Source: Salinispora cortesiana (GTDB lineage Bacteria > Actinomycetota > Actinomycetes > Mycobacteriales > Micromonosporaceae). From it: a stretch of 64,000 bases of DNA. Shown in pieces: positions 19,588 through 27,337 of this stretch. The first letter of the stretch is position 1; each line of letters starts with the position of its first letter. The translations under genes and the position numbers were made by a program. The notes under the pieces are model-generated. The model did no database searches and was not told where the DNA came from. It worked only from the letters and a program-made list of their open reading frames with translations. The stretch is taken from the NCBI RefSeq assembly GCF_000484695.1, contig NZ_AXVR01000002.1, forward strand, positions 1 through 64,000. Direction: 5' to 3'.

Positions 19588-20646
19588 GTGGCGGAGAGGC
19601 CGACATCGGTCTTGATGCTCTCCCTCGGCGGGACAACCGCCATGACCGCCGGCAGCGACGGTGGCGGCGTCGTGCCGAACCTGACCGCCGAGGAGCTCAT
19701 CGCCGCTGTACCTGGACTGGCCGAGACTGGCATCGACGTGCACGTCCAGACCTTCCGCCAACTGCCGGGCGCCTCGCTCAGCTTCGACGACCTCACGGCG
19801 CTAGCCGCACTGATCGCCGACCACACCGCGACCGGAGGTATGGATGGCGTCGTGGTCACCCAGGGCACCGACACCATCGAGGAAACCGCCTACCTGCTCG
19901 ACCTGCTGCACACCGGCGAGGCGCCGGTTGTAGTCACCGGTGCGATGCGCAACCCCACCATCGCCGGCGCCGACGGACCCGCGAACGTCCTCGCCGCGAT
20001 CCGCACCGCTGCCAGCCCCGCCGCCCGGGGCCTTGGCGCCCTGGTGGTCTTTGCCGACGAGGTCCACGCCGCCCAGCACGTCCGCAAGACACACTCCACC
20101 AGCGGCGGCGCCTTCCGCTCGCCGAACACCGGCCCGCTCGGCCACGTCGTCGAGGGCACAGTACGGCTGCTCACCCACCCACCGCACCGCCTGACCGTGC
20201 CGCTGGAGACGGTCACCCGGGTTCCACGAGTCGGGCTGTACACCGTCTCCCTGGGCGATGACGGCGCCCTCCTCGCCGGGGCCGACGGGCTCGACGGCCT
20301 CGTCGTGGCGGGGTTCGGCGTCGGCCACGTACCTCAACGCCTCGTCGAGAAGCTCACCGCCCTCGCGGCGAGGATCCCGGTCGCGCTCGCCTCCCGTACT
20401 GGTGCCGGACCGGTCTTGGCGTCCACCTACGCCTTCCCCGGCTCCGAGAGCGACCTGCAGCGCCGAGGGCTCATCGGCGCCGGCTTCCTCGACCCCTACA
20501 AGGCGCGCATCCTGCTGCACACCCTTCTCGCCGCCGGCGCCGAGCCCGAGACCATCGCCGCCGCATTCGCCGCCTACGGCACCGGCGATCCTGCCCGCTG
20601 GCCCTGGCCGGCCCTCAGCCAACAGCCGGAGATGCAGTATGCGTAG
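19588..20646 (+). CDS. L-asparaginase family protein
   Basis: This 352-aa protein starts at GTG 19588 behind GAGGAGG. The first catalytic Thr is in LMLSLGGTTAMTAGS, and the second in GVVVTQGTDTIEETAYLLDL (Thr-Asp pair); the Lys comes later as AQHVRKTHSTS. This matches the type II asparaginase family, which hydrolyses asparagine to aspartate and ammonia. There is no clear signal peptide, so it is probably cytoplasmic. The next gene (PCC/DUF296) overlaps it by 8 nt, a coupling that suggests a shared role, but that role is unknown. Confidence 0.9.
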   Translation: MAERPTSVLMLSLGGTTAMTAGSDGGGVVPNLTAEELIAAVPGLAETGIDVHVQTFRQLPGASLSFDDLTALAALIADHTATGGMDGVVVTQGTDTIEETAYLLDLLHTGEAPVVVTGAMRNPTIAGADGPANVLAAIRTAASPAARGLGALVVFADEVHAAQHVRKTHSTSGGAFRSPNTGPLGHVVEGTVRLLTHPPHRLTVPLETVTRVPRVGLYTVSLGDDGALLAGADGLDGLVVAGFGVGHVPQRLVEKLTALAARIPVALASRTGAGPVLASTYAFPGSESDLQRRGLIGAGFLDPYKARILLHTLLAAGAEPETIAAAFAAYGTGDPARWPWPALSQQPEMQYA

Positions 20647-21103
20647 CCACGACCTCACACCCGGCCGCATGATCGGCGTCACGTTCGACCACGGCGAGGA
20701 CTTCTTCACCGCCCTCGCCGACGCCTGCCGCATCAACGGCATCCGCCACGGCTACATCCCCGTCTTCATCGCCGGCTTCAGCAGTGTCGAAATCGTCGGC
20801 ACATGCCAACGCCTCGACAACCCCCAGGCACCCCTGTGGGACCGCGTGCACCTGTCCAACGTCGAAGCACTCGGCGGCGGCACCATCGCCTACGACGAGG
20901 CCGAGGACCGGATCCTGCCGCACATCCACGTCAGCGTCGGCCTCAAGGAACACAGCGCCACCGGCCACACCAGCCACCTGCTTGCCGCCACCGTCCAGTT
21001 CCTCACCGAAATGTTGGTTACGGAGGTTGCCGCGCCAACAATGCGCCGGGTCCCCGATCCCACGATGTACAACGTGCCACTCCTACAATTCGGCAACGGC
21101 TGA
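20639..21103 (+). CDS. PCC/DUF296-domain protein
   Basis: This 154-aa protein starts at ATG 20639 inside the last codons of the asparaginase gene, with CCGGAG upstream. TPGRMIGVTFDHGEDFFTAL, GYIPVFIAGFSSVEI and LPHIHVSVGLKEHSATGHTS are the strands and metal-binding His residues of the PCC (plant and prokaryote conserved, DUF296) domain. In bacteria this is a small trimeric protein of uncertain function, in plants the partner of AT-hooks. A 3' fragment of a second copy lies at 21179-21286. Confidence 0.8.
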   Translation: MRSHDLTPGRMIGVTFDHGEDFFTALADACRINGIRHGYIPVFIAGFSSVEIVGTCQRLDNPQAPLWDRVHLSNVEALGGGTIAYDEAEDRILPHIHVSVGLKEHSATGHTSHLLAATVQFLTEMLVTEVAAPTMRRVPDPTMYNVPLLQFGNG

Positions 21104-21178
21104 TCATCTCAGATGGCGGCGTAATCTTGTGGACTGACGGGTTGCCGCGATGCACGCGAAGGGCTACGGGCCCCGATC

Positions 21179-21286
21179 GTGTCAACCATCCCTTTGCTGA
21201 TCATCGAGATTTGCGGGCCCATCATGCGTCTTATCCCCGAGGCGAGCCTCTACGACATGCCTCAGTTGCCCATCAGCGACAACTGA
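21179..21286 (+). pseudogene. 3' remnant of a second PCC/DUF296 gene
   Basis: The frame from GTG 21179 reads LLIIEICGPIMRLIPEASLY DMPQLPISDN and then stops. It aligns with the end of the intact PCC protein (MLVTEVAAPTMRRVPDPTMY NVPLLQFGNG) at about every second residue. The upstream part of the domain is missing. It looks like what remains of a diverged duplicate after recombination at the edge of the second toxin module. Confidence 0.6.
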
Positions 21287-21457
21287 CAGGCCAGCAGCAT
21301 CCACTCCCACCACACGCGCTGGAACCTGGACCGGAAGCCGCTCATGCGACTGGCCACCTGCGGTGCCGACCCGCCCAGTGTCTAGTGGCCTCGCGAGGAG
21401 CCCGGTAGGTTCAGCGGTCGAGAACTTCCACTTTCATCGATAGGGGATGCCGGCCAC

Positions 21458-21985
21458 GTGTCACAGATCGAGAAGATCACCGGTGAACTCCGTGCGTTGA
21501 TGGCCGGGGTCGAACGCGCGCAGGGGTCGGCCGCCGCCGCCGACCGTCAGGCGCAGGAGACAGCGTCACGGGCTGCTGGTGCGGGCTTCGTTGCGGTGGC
21601 GGCGGGTGTGGCACGGGTGCGCAACGCGATCACGGGCATCCAGGGCGGCCTGGGAAGACTTGCTGGTTCGATCGGTGAGGCGACGACGGCCGCCGCTGCG
21701 GTGCCGAACGAAGCCACCCCGCAGGAGACGATCGCCGGGCTGGCGCCTGTGCAGAGTGCCGTGGACGCCGCTCGGGACGCGGCGTCCGGGGCCATCACCG
21801 GAGTCGGTGAGGCACAGCAACTCGTCGCCATGGTCCTACAGGGCGGGCAGCCCGGGCCGCTGTTGCAGGCCCTAGAGGCCATTAAGCAGGTCCTGGTGCT
21901 GGTCGTGCAACGCACCGGCGGGGCCCGGCAGGCCATCGAAGCGGCGATCGCGCAGGCCCGGCAGTTGGGGTCGTCGGGAAACTGA
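21458..21985 (+). CDS. Adaptor of toxin module 2 (DUF6244-like, helical)
   Basis: This 175-aa paralogue of the protein at 16039-16566 has the same length and the same end (GSSGN, TGA). The GTG start at 21458 has AGGGG about 10 nt upstream. It is Ala/Gln-rich and helical, without a signal peptide. Conserved blocks are RAAGAGFVAVAAGVARVRNA, ATPQETIAGLAPVQSAVDAA, and LQGGQPGPLLQALEAIKQVL. The final codons TCG GGA AAC TGA are a -1 slippery site leading into the toxin frame. As in module 1, it is inferred to be both a free adaptor and the N-terminal domain of the toxin. Confidence 0.85.
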   Translation: MSQIEKITGELRALMAGVERAQGSAAAADRQAQETASRAAGAGFVAVAAGVARVRNAITGIQGGLGRLAGSIGEATTAAAAVPNEATPQETIAGLAPVQSAVDAARDAASGAITGVGEAQQLVAMVLQGGQPGPLLQALEAIKQVLVLVVQRTGGARQAIEAAIAQARQLGSSGN

Positions 21986-22016
21986 CAGGGGCTGGCGGTC
22001 ACCCACCGGCCAGCCC
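21976..22016 (+). promoter_or_regulatory. Predicted -1 ribosomal frameshift signal, module 2
   Basis: G GGA AAC (21976-21982) in the adaptor frame is followed directly by UGA (21983-21985). After a 6-nt spacer, GGGCTGG (21989-21995) pairs with CCAGCCC (22010-22016), extended inward by C-G and, past a bulged G, two G-C pairs around a 7-nt loop. A 30-nt stretch across the site differs from module 1 at only two positions. The inner stem differs but still pairs, suggesting selection on structure. Confidence 0.8.
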
Positions 22017-22581
22017 TACCCCTTCCCAGCAGGGTGACCCGCCGCCGACACCTCATGCCGCCGACGACAGCCCATCGGATGACCATGACCACGGCACGCC
22101 CTGGACCAGACAGCCAACCGGAGTCCCGGGCGGGACGCCGACCGGTCCGAGAACCAGAATTCCACCCAGGTTGGACGACGAAGGGCGGCGTCCGTTGGAG
22201 CTCGAGAACGAATGCGCCGATATAGTCGCCAGCACGAGCTACCGGGTCCACCAGAACCCCACCAGGCAGGAGATCACCGACGCCCGGCTCCGCACCGGCG
22301 ACTCCGGCAACCCGGACAAAGACCCGGACTACCTGATCGAAGGTCACGTGTTCGACTGCTATTCGCCCACCCTCGGCAAGCCGGTACGGGGTGTCTGGAG
22401 CGAGGTCCGCGCCAAGGTCGACAAGGAGCAGACCCAACGCGTGGTGCTGAACCTGCACGACTGGCACGGAGACCTCGCGGCCCTGCGGACACAGTTCGAC
22501 ACCTGGCCCGTCGAGAAGCTGAAAGAACTCGTCGCGGTAACGCCGAGCCGCGCGATCGTGCAGATCGTCCGTCGAGACTGA
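21982..22581 (+). CDS. CdiA-tRNase-like toxin domain, reached by -1 frameshift (module 2)
   Basis: In the -1 frame from C21982, 199 residues follow, giving a fusion of about 374 aa. The Pro-rich linker begins LTGAGG and ends PTGVPGGTPTGPRTRIPPR, as in module 1. The nuclease-like domain reads LELENECADIVASTSYRVHQ, DPDYLIEGHVFDCYSP, KEQTQRVVLNLHDWHGDLAA. The only alternative start near the domain is TTG 22171, with no well-spaced ribosome binding site. The family is that of contact-dependent inhibition tRNases, known to cut tRNA in target cells. The immunity gene starts 14 nt downstream. Confidence 0.8.
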   Translation: MTGAGGHPPASPTPSQQGDPPPTPHAADDSPSDDHDHGTPWTRQPTGVPGGTPTGPRTRIPPRLDDEGRRPLELENECADIVASTSYRVHQNPTRQEITDARLRTGDSGNPDKDPDYLIEGHVFDCYSPTLGKPVRGVWSEVRAKVDKEQTQRVVLNLHDWHGDLAALRTQFDTWPVEKLKELVAVTPSRAIVQIVRRD

Positions 22582-22595
22582 GGAGAGGCGCAGAG

Positions 22596-23048
22596 ATGGC
22601 TGTCGAGTTCAGGTTGACCCTCGCCGGTGACCTGCCCCTGGACCACGTGGCTGATCTCGTGGCAGCCGAACCCGCCGAGAAGCCCAGGCCGAGCGGCACC
22701 AACCCACAGCTGCTCAGTGCCCGCCTCTACGACACCCGCGGGTACGCGCTGACCGTCTCCTCAGGCAGCCAGGGCTACTTCGATGCCGAGGCCGAAGACG
22801 GTGCCCGCTGGGAGTGGGAGCCAGAGACATACGTCGACATCGACTTCTCCATGAAGGCTGACGACCTGGTCGACAAGGGGATCCCGAACATGATGAAGGC
22901 CGTGGCCCAGGTGTTGACCGCCCGACAGGAGGACGCGGCGCTGGTCCAGAACGGCAACTGGCTCCTGCTGACCCGCACCACCGGCGAACTCCGCAGACAC
23001 CGGCATACCTGGTGGAGCCACTACAGCAGAGACGACCTCATCCCATGA
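22596..23048 (+). CDS. SitI3-family immunity protein (module 2)
   Basis: This 150-aa protein starts at ATG 22596 behind GAGGAGAGG. It reads VEFRLTLAGDLPLDHVADLV, YFDAEAEDGARWEWEPETYV and LVQNGNWLLLTRTTGELRRH, and is a paralogue of the proteins at 17184 and 18656. Its position directly after the toxin domain makes it the cognate inhibitor. It ends 380 nt before the tRNA-Arg that serves as the AICE attachment site. Confidence 0.85.
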   Translation: MAVEFRLTLAGDLPLDHVADLVAAEPAEKPRPSGTNPQLLSARLYDTRGYALTVSSGSQGYFDAEAEDGARWEWEPETYVDIDFSMKADDLVDKGIPNMMKAVAQVLTARQEDAALVQNGNWLLLTRTTGELRRHRHTWWSHYSRDDLIP

Positions 23049-23427
23049 GCCGGCCACGCGCGAGTGACTCGCTGACGACGACGTCCCCCTCGGCCCAAAG
23101 GACCTGAACCGCGACAGCGACGACTGGGCCACCACGCGGCTGATGACGAACTGGTCGAATCCCCCGAGGCACGCGATGCCCAGCTAGGAGAGGGCAGCCC
23201 ACATGATCTTCGACGATGTGCGCGGTGTGTGCTCTCCAGCGGATGCCAACCCGGGTGAACCGATGCCAACACGGGCCACCGCGGCCGACCGCCGGTCGCA
23301 ACCCGGGGTACGTGTGCTCGGGGTGCGCTCCTGGACTGGGCGAACAGGGGTCCGGGTGACGTGGGTGAACGTGGGCCACTCCCTGCCACCCCAGGTGAAC
23401 CCCCGGGTCGCTAGACTGGGCGCTCGC
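23049..23427. other. Intergenic region upstream of tRNA-Arg
   Basis: About 380 nt without a supported gene. Several copies of GGGTGAAC or AGGTGAAC occur at uneven spacing between about 23,250 and 23,400. They may be chance or a weak operator array. The tRNA promoter should lie near the right end. Confidence 0.4.
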
Positions 23428-23500
23428 GCCCTCGTAGCTCAGGGGATAGAGCAACGGTTTCCTAAACCGTGTGTCGCAGGTTCGATTCCTGCCGGGGGCA
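23428..23500 (+). tRNA. tRNA-Arg (anticodon CCU)
   Basis: A complete 73-nt cloverleaf: acceptor GCCCTCG pairing with CGGGGGC, a D arm with AGGGGATA, anticodon stem ACGGT/ACCGT with loop TTCCTAA giving anticodon CCT, and T arm GCAGG-TTCGATT-CCTGC with discriminator A. CCA is not encoded. It reads rare AGG codons. Its 3' half (from 23459) is duplicated at 42213-42255, and the integrase gene begins 81 nt downstream, so it is the attachment site of the mobile element and has been restored by the element's copy. Confidence 0.97.
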
Positions 23501-23501
23501 C
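23459..23501 (+). repeat. attL, 43-bp direct repeat within tRNA-Arg
   Basis: A 43-bp segment running from the anticodon loop (TTCCTAAACC) to one base past the tRNA 3' end (GGGGGCAC) is repeated exactly at 42213-42255. The flanks differ on both sides, so this is the complete core shared by attL and attR. Confidence 0.95.
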
Positions 23502-23581
23502 CCAGGTCAGAGGCTTGATCACCGATCTAGCTGCCAAACTGATGGAGCCATGCGTGGAGCGAATCACGCTAAGGTCGCTCC

Positions 23582-25099
23582 ATGCCCTCCACATCGAAGG
23601 CGCGCAAGCGATCGCGTGGTGAAATCGAGACCCTACCCAGTGGGTCACTCCGCGTAAGGGTCTACGCCGGCGTCGACCCCGTGTCAAAGAAGCGGCACTA
23701 CCTCGTAAAGACCGTGCCTGCCGGACCGAAGGCCGCCCGCGAAGCCGAGAAGGCGCGTACGCGGCTGCTCAACCAGGTTGACGAGAAGCGCAACCCCCGC
23801 ACCAAGGCGACGGTCAACCAGCTTATGGACCGGTACTTGGAGGTGCTCGACGTCGAGACGACGACGCGCGGCACCTACGAGGGGTATATCCGCAACCACG
23901 TTCGGCCGCTACTCGGCGAACTGGCCGTGGGCAGGCTTGATGGGGAAACACTCGATTCGTTCTACGCGGTGCTCCGTCTATGTCGCGCGCACTGCCAGGG
24001 CCGAAAGTACATCGAGCACCAGACCGCAGGAGAGCACTCGTGTAGCGACCGCTGTCGACCACATGCGTGTCGGCCACTCGCGGACTCGTCCATCCGGCAG
24101 ATTCACGGCATCCTCAGCGGCGCATGCAAGCGGGCCGTCCGCTGGCGCTGGATCGGGGCCAACCCGATTGACCAGGCGGAGCCACCGTCTCCGGCTCGCC
24201 CCGATCCGCGCCCGCCGACCCCAGAGCAGGCCGCGAGCATTGCCACCGCAGCCTGGCGGGACCTTGACTGGGGCATGTTCGTCTGGCTTGCCCTGTTGAC
24301 GGGTGCTCGGCGCGGCGAACTGTGCGCGCTTCGCTGGGATCGCATCGACTTCGCGACGGGCGTTCTGACGATCCGATCAAGCATCGCGCAGAGCGGAGCG
24401 AAAACGTGGGAAAAGGATACAAAGACCCACCAACAGCGCCGAATCACCCTTGATGATCAGACGTTGGCGCTACTGCGGGCGTACCTACGCCGCTACACGG
24501 AGCGGGCCGCCACGCTCGGCTTCACCCTGCCGACCGACGCCCGTGTGTTCTCGCTATCGCCTGACGGGAGCACATGGCTCAAGCCCGACACAGTGACCCA
24601 GCGGTACGCCCGCATGTGCGCGCGGCTGGGATGGGACATGAACATCCACCAACTTCGGCACTACTCCGCCACTGAGTTGATTGCTGCTGGCGTAGACGTG
24701 CGAACCGTAGCCGGGCGACTCGGCCACGGCGGAGGAGGCTCGACCACGCTGCGGGTTTACAGCGCATGGGTATCTGAAGCGGACCAACGCGCTGCGGGCA
24801 CCCTGACCGACCGAATGCCGACCCTCCCCGCTGGTCTCGAATCAGACGGAGCGCTTTCCGCCCCTCTACCTGACCCGATCACGGACGACTCAGCGCCGTA
24901 TCTGCGTGTGGTTGCGGACCTTCGGGCCGCCATCAAGTGCGGTGCATTGCGGCAGGGCGGCCCGTTGCCGACCATGGTCGACCTTGCGGCACGCTACGAG
25001 GTTGCGCCAAGCACCGCACAGAGGGCAGTTGCCATCCTCGCGGCAGACGGCGATGTGGTTGTTTCGCGTGGCAAACGGGCTTTCGTGGCAGGCTCATAA
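23582..25099 (+). CDS. int: Tyrosine integrase with C-terminal GntR-like domain
   Basis: This 505-aa protein starts at ATG 23582. Residues about 1-60 are an arm-binding domain, about 65-200 the core-binding SAM-like domain with a Cys/His insert (CRAHCQGRKYIEH ... CSDRCRPHACR), and about 210-405 the catalytic domain. Catalytic residues appear in LLTGARRGELCALRWDRI (Arg), IHQLRHYSATELIAAGVD (HxxR), GRLGHGGGGSTTL (His) and RVYSAW (Tyr about 392). Unusually, about 70 further residues form a winged helix of GntR type (VADLRAAIKCGALRQGGPLP TMVDLAARYEVAPSTAQRAV). The enzyme integrates and excises the element at tRNA-Arg. The extra domain may couple it to regulation. Confidence 0.93.
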   Translation: MPSTSKARKRSRGEIETLPSGSLRVRVYAGVDPVSKKRHYLVKTVPAGPKAAREAEKARTRLLNQVDEKRNPRTKATVNQLMDRYLEVLDVETTTRGTYEGYIRNHVRPLLGELAVGRLDGETLDSFYAVLRLCRAHCQGRKYIEHQTAGEHSCSDRCRPHACRPLADSSIRQIHGILSGACKRAVRWRWIGANPIDQAEPPSPARPDPRPPTPEQAASIATAAWRDLDWGMFVWLALLTGARRGELCALRWDRIDFATGVLTIRSSIAQSGAKTWEKDTKTHQQRRITLDDQTLALLRAYLRRYTERAATLGFTLPTDARVFSLSPDGSTWLKPDTVTQRYARMCARLGWDMNIHQLRHYSATELIAAGVDVRTVAGRLGHGGGGSTTLRVYSAWVSEADQRAAGTLTDRMPTLPAGLESDGALSAPLPDPITDDSAPYLRVVADLRAAIKCGALRQGGPLPTMVDLAARYEVAPSTAQRAVAILAADGDVVVSRGKRAFVAGS

Positions 25100-25171
25100 G
25101 AAGTCTACCGGTGCGAATATCCGCCGCTTGTCGGACTACTGGCACCAGGCCGCGGCACGTAACCTGATGGA

Positions 25172-25720
25172 GTGAACGAGTTCATGAGTGCAGCGAAGAA
25201 CACCGCCGAGAGACTGCTCGCGCAGCAACTACCACGTCGATGGCGTCACGTTCAATCGGTCGCCGCAAAGGCGACTCGTGTCGCCGAGGCCCTTCCGATG
25301 TCAGAGCGACCGATCTTGGTAGCGGCGGCTTGGCTGCATGACATCGGCTATTCACCGGGACTCAAAGATTCGGAAATGCATGCTCTGGATGGCGCCCGGT
25401 GGCTGCGCGCAAACGGCTATGACCCGCGTGTCACGTCACTCGTCGCCCATCATTCATGCGCACTATACGAGGCGGAAGAACGGGGACTTGCCGTAACCCT
25501 TCGAAGCGAGTTCCCGCCTGAGGAGACGCCGACATCCGACGCCCTCTGGTACTCAGATATGACAACCGGCCCGGATGGGCAAGACCTTACAGTGGACGAA
25601 CGACTAACCGAGGTTCGACAGCGGTACGGTCCTGACCACATCGTCACCCGGTTCTGGGCACGGGCAGAACCGGCGCTACTCGCCGCCGTAGCCAGGGTCG
25701 AGGCAGGTCAACCGATGTAA
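25172..25720 (+). CDS. HD-domain phosphohydrolase-like protein
   Basis: This 182-aa protein has its HD core in RRWRHVQSV, AAAWLHDIGYSPG and DGARWLRANGYDP ... VAHHS, giving the H...HD...H...D metal set. Such proteins hydrolyse nucleotides or phosphoesters. Start GTG 25172 is taken; ATG 25184 is an alternative and neither has a strong ribosome binding site. It is convergent with the NUDIX gene, overlapping by 13 nt. HD proteins are frequent neighbours of NUDIX/XRE pairs in AICEs. Confidence 0.8.
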   Translation: MNEFMSAAKNTAERLLAQQLPRRWRHVQSVAAKATRVAEALPMSERPILVAAAWLHDIGYSPGLKDSEMHALDGARWLRANGYDPRVTSLVAHHSCALYEAEERGLAVTLRSEFPPEETPTSDALWYSDMTTGPDGQDLTVDERLTEVRQRYGPDHIVTRFWARAEPALLAAVARVEAGQPM

Positions 25721-26178
25721 GGCTTTGGGCGCTGCTCGTATCCGTGTTCAATACGGAGTCGCATAGACGGATGAATCGAAAACTGATCCAGTTCGGCGCG
25801 TGACACCCAGCGCACCTCGGATGACTCACTGCTAGGCGTAGGATTACCACCTAGGCACTCCCCAAGGAAGCAAATAGAGAACTGCTGCCGGACCTCGCCG
25901 TCACTGTAGGACATCACGTGTTTCGGGTCGGTATAGATCCCGACTACGCCAGCAACGCGGATGTCTACTCCCGACTCCTCCTTCGTCTCGCGTACGGCGG
26001 TCTCCGCGATGTACTCACCGAAGTCTTGAGCCCCTCCGGGGATGGCCCAGAGCCCGTTATCCGTACGCCTGATTAAGAGCACGCGACCCTTACTGTCGGT
26101 AACGAAGACCGTAACTGCCACTACGATACTGTTTGGCTTTGGGGCCGCCGGATCGTTGTAGTACTCTGTGCGCGCCAT
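25708..26178 (-). CDS. NUDIX hydrolase, Pif-like
   Basis: This 156-aa protein has a full Nudix box: GGAQDFGEYIAETAVRETKE then ESG (Gx5Ex7REUxEExGU). It lies 4 nt behind the XRE gene on the same strand, so the two form an operon. In the Streptomyces AICE pSAM2 a Nudix protein, Pif, blocks redundant transfer between element-bearing cells. Position and family make this a candidate for the same immunity role, but that is by analogy only. Confidence 0.85.
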   Translation of the reverse strand: MARTEYYNDPAAPKPNSIVVAVTVFVTDSKGRVLLIRRTDNGLWAIPGGAQDFGEYIAETAVRETKEESGVDIRVAGVVGIYTDPKHVMSYSDGEVRQQFSICFLGECLGGNPTPSSESSEVRWVSRAELDQFSIHPSMRLRIEHGYEQRPKPYIG

Positions 26179-26182
26179 GTGA

Positions 26183-26941
26183 TCACGCTACCACCTTAGG
26201 CTCCCACACCGGCACGGACGTTGACCACACCCGATCGAAACTGTCGGCGTACGTGTCAAACAAGTCCCCTCCGGAAATCCGCCGGAGATGCATAACCGGT
26301 GTGTGCGCGGCAGGGAATCCGAATACATGAGCGTTCACGAGCATTTCGTCATCAAATCGGTAGATAGAATTGTAGAGCGTTGTGCGATGAAAATGAATGG
26401 CGACGTCGGGCACCTCTCGCAAACGCTGATAGAAGGCAAGCACGTTGCGCACCTTCCCCGCCATAGAGTCTCCGATGCCTTCCTCTGCTCCCCGCTTCGA
26501 CACTTCGGGGCTCTCGGGGTCACCGAGGAGAATTTCGACTCGTGCGCCTGATTGGGCCTTCTCGCGCAACGCCGCAATGAGCTGCGGTTGCTGTTCGGGG
26601 AGAAATAGCCCGGCGTACACCAGCACGCCAACACGCTTCGCCGCGTCGTTGATGAGGCGACGCCAGAGTTCGTCAGGGACCGCCCCGCGGCGCGGGTACA
26701 CCCGCACGCACTCGGACTCGGCAATGCGCTGTGCCCGTTCCGCCGGCACGGCGTCCGGCCATAAGTAGGATTCACTCTCCTTTACCAAGGCTGCAATTGC
26801 GTGTCGGTACTTCGGATATGGAGCCCGGCCCTGCGTAATCCATCGCTCTGCTGTCTTCGGGTCGACGCCCACATGCTCAGCCATGGCTGCGTGGGTAAAG
26901 CCGTTGCGGAGGATCGCGTCACGCAATCGGTCGTTCGGCAT
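26183..26941 (-). CDS. XRE-family regulator with PLD-like C-terminal domain
   Basis: In this 252-aa protein, residues about 8-50 are an HTH (AILRNGFTHAAMAEHVGVDP KTAERWITQGR). The C-terminal part reads VGVLVYAGLFLPEQQP, ARVEILLGDPESPEV and VAIHFHRTTLYNSIYRFDDE, resembling the inactive phospholipase-D-like sensor domain found in AICE regulators (I recall DUF5919). It is divergent from the excisionase, with an 11-bp inverted repeat between them that is its probable operator. I infer that it represses the excision, replication and transfer genes. Confidence 0.82.
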   Translation of the reverse strand: MPNDRLRDAILRNGFTHAAMAEHVGVDPKTAERWITQGRAPYPKYRHAIAALVKESESYLWPDAVPAERAQRIAESECVRVYPRRGAVPDELWRRLINDAAKRVGVLVYAGLFLPEQQPQLIAALREKAQSGARVEILLGDPESPEVSKRGAEEGIGDSMAGKVRNVLAFYQRLREVPDVAIHFHRTTLYNSIYRFDDEMLVNAHVFGFPAAHTPVMHLRRISGGDLFDTYADSFDRVWSTSVPVWEPKVVA

Positions 26942-26966
26942 CGGTTGCCACCCCTGATCGACAGAC

Positions 26967-27006
26967 TTCTAGGGACGACCTCAGGTTACGAAGGACGTCC
27001 CTAGAA
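26967..27006. promoter_or_regulatory. Inverted repeat TTCTAGGGACG-N18-CGTCCCTAGAA
   Basis: Perfect 11-bp arms (26967-26977 and 26996-27006) are centred between the divergent XRE gene (start 26941) and the excisionase gene (start 27086). Placement 25-80 nt from both starts fits the operator of the element's repressor. Confidence 0.7.
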
Positions 27007-27085
27007 ATCCAGCCAGGCAGTGAAGTCGTGACCTTCCATCTCGGCACAGTGGAGCCAGCTTCGACCGACAACGGAAGGAACACAG

Positions 27086-27328
27086 ATGAACGCCAATGTG
27101 ATCAGCGGCCGGCAGGTACGTCGGTTCTACGACGTAGCCGAGGCTGCCGAGCTGCTGCGCCTGTCGGAGCCGACGCTGTACCGGGCGATCCGGGCCGGCG
27201 AGTTTCCGGCAATCAGGGTCCGGGGGCGGCTTGTGATCCCGGCTCGCGCCATTGACGACATGGAGACGTCCGCCCTGGCGAACGGCCTGGTTGACGCCCG
27301 TACCTACGCTCTGCGGCCGGCGGGCTGA
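27086..27328 (+). CDS. xis: Excisionase-like HTH protein
   Basis: This 80-aa protein starts at ATG 27086 behind GGAAGG. FYDVAEAAELLRLSEPTLYR AIRAGEFPAIRVRGRLVIPA is the winged-helix of MerR/HTH_17-type excisionases (DNA bending at att sites). It lies next to the repressor operator and is the natural partner of the integrase at 23582. Its frame ends 10 nt before the convergent gene at 27338. Confidence 0.85.
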   Translation: MNANVISGRQVRRFYDVAEAAELLRLSEPTLYRAIRAGEFPAIRVRGRLVIPARAIDDMETSALANGLVDARTYALRPAG

Positions 27329-27337
27329 CACGCGCCG

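Noticed and set aside
20258..20638. 281-aa form of the PCC protein starting at 20258
   Set aside because: The extra 127 residues are an alternative frame of the asparaginase gene. The conserved domain begins right after ATG 20639.
23250..23400. Operator array of GGTGAAC boxes upstream of tRNA-Arg
   Set aside because: Copies are imperfect and unevenly spaced, with no gene start placed to use them. Treated as chance in GC-rich DNA.
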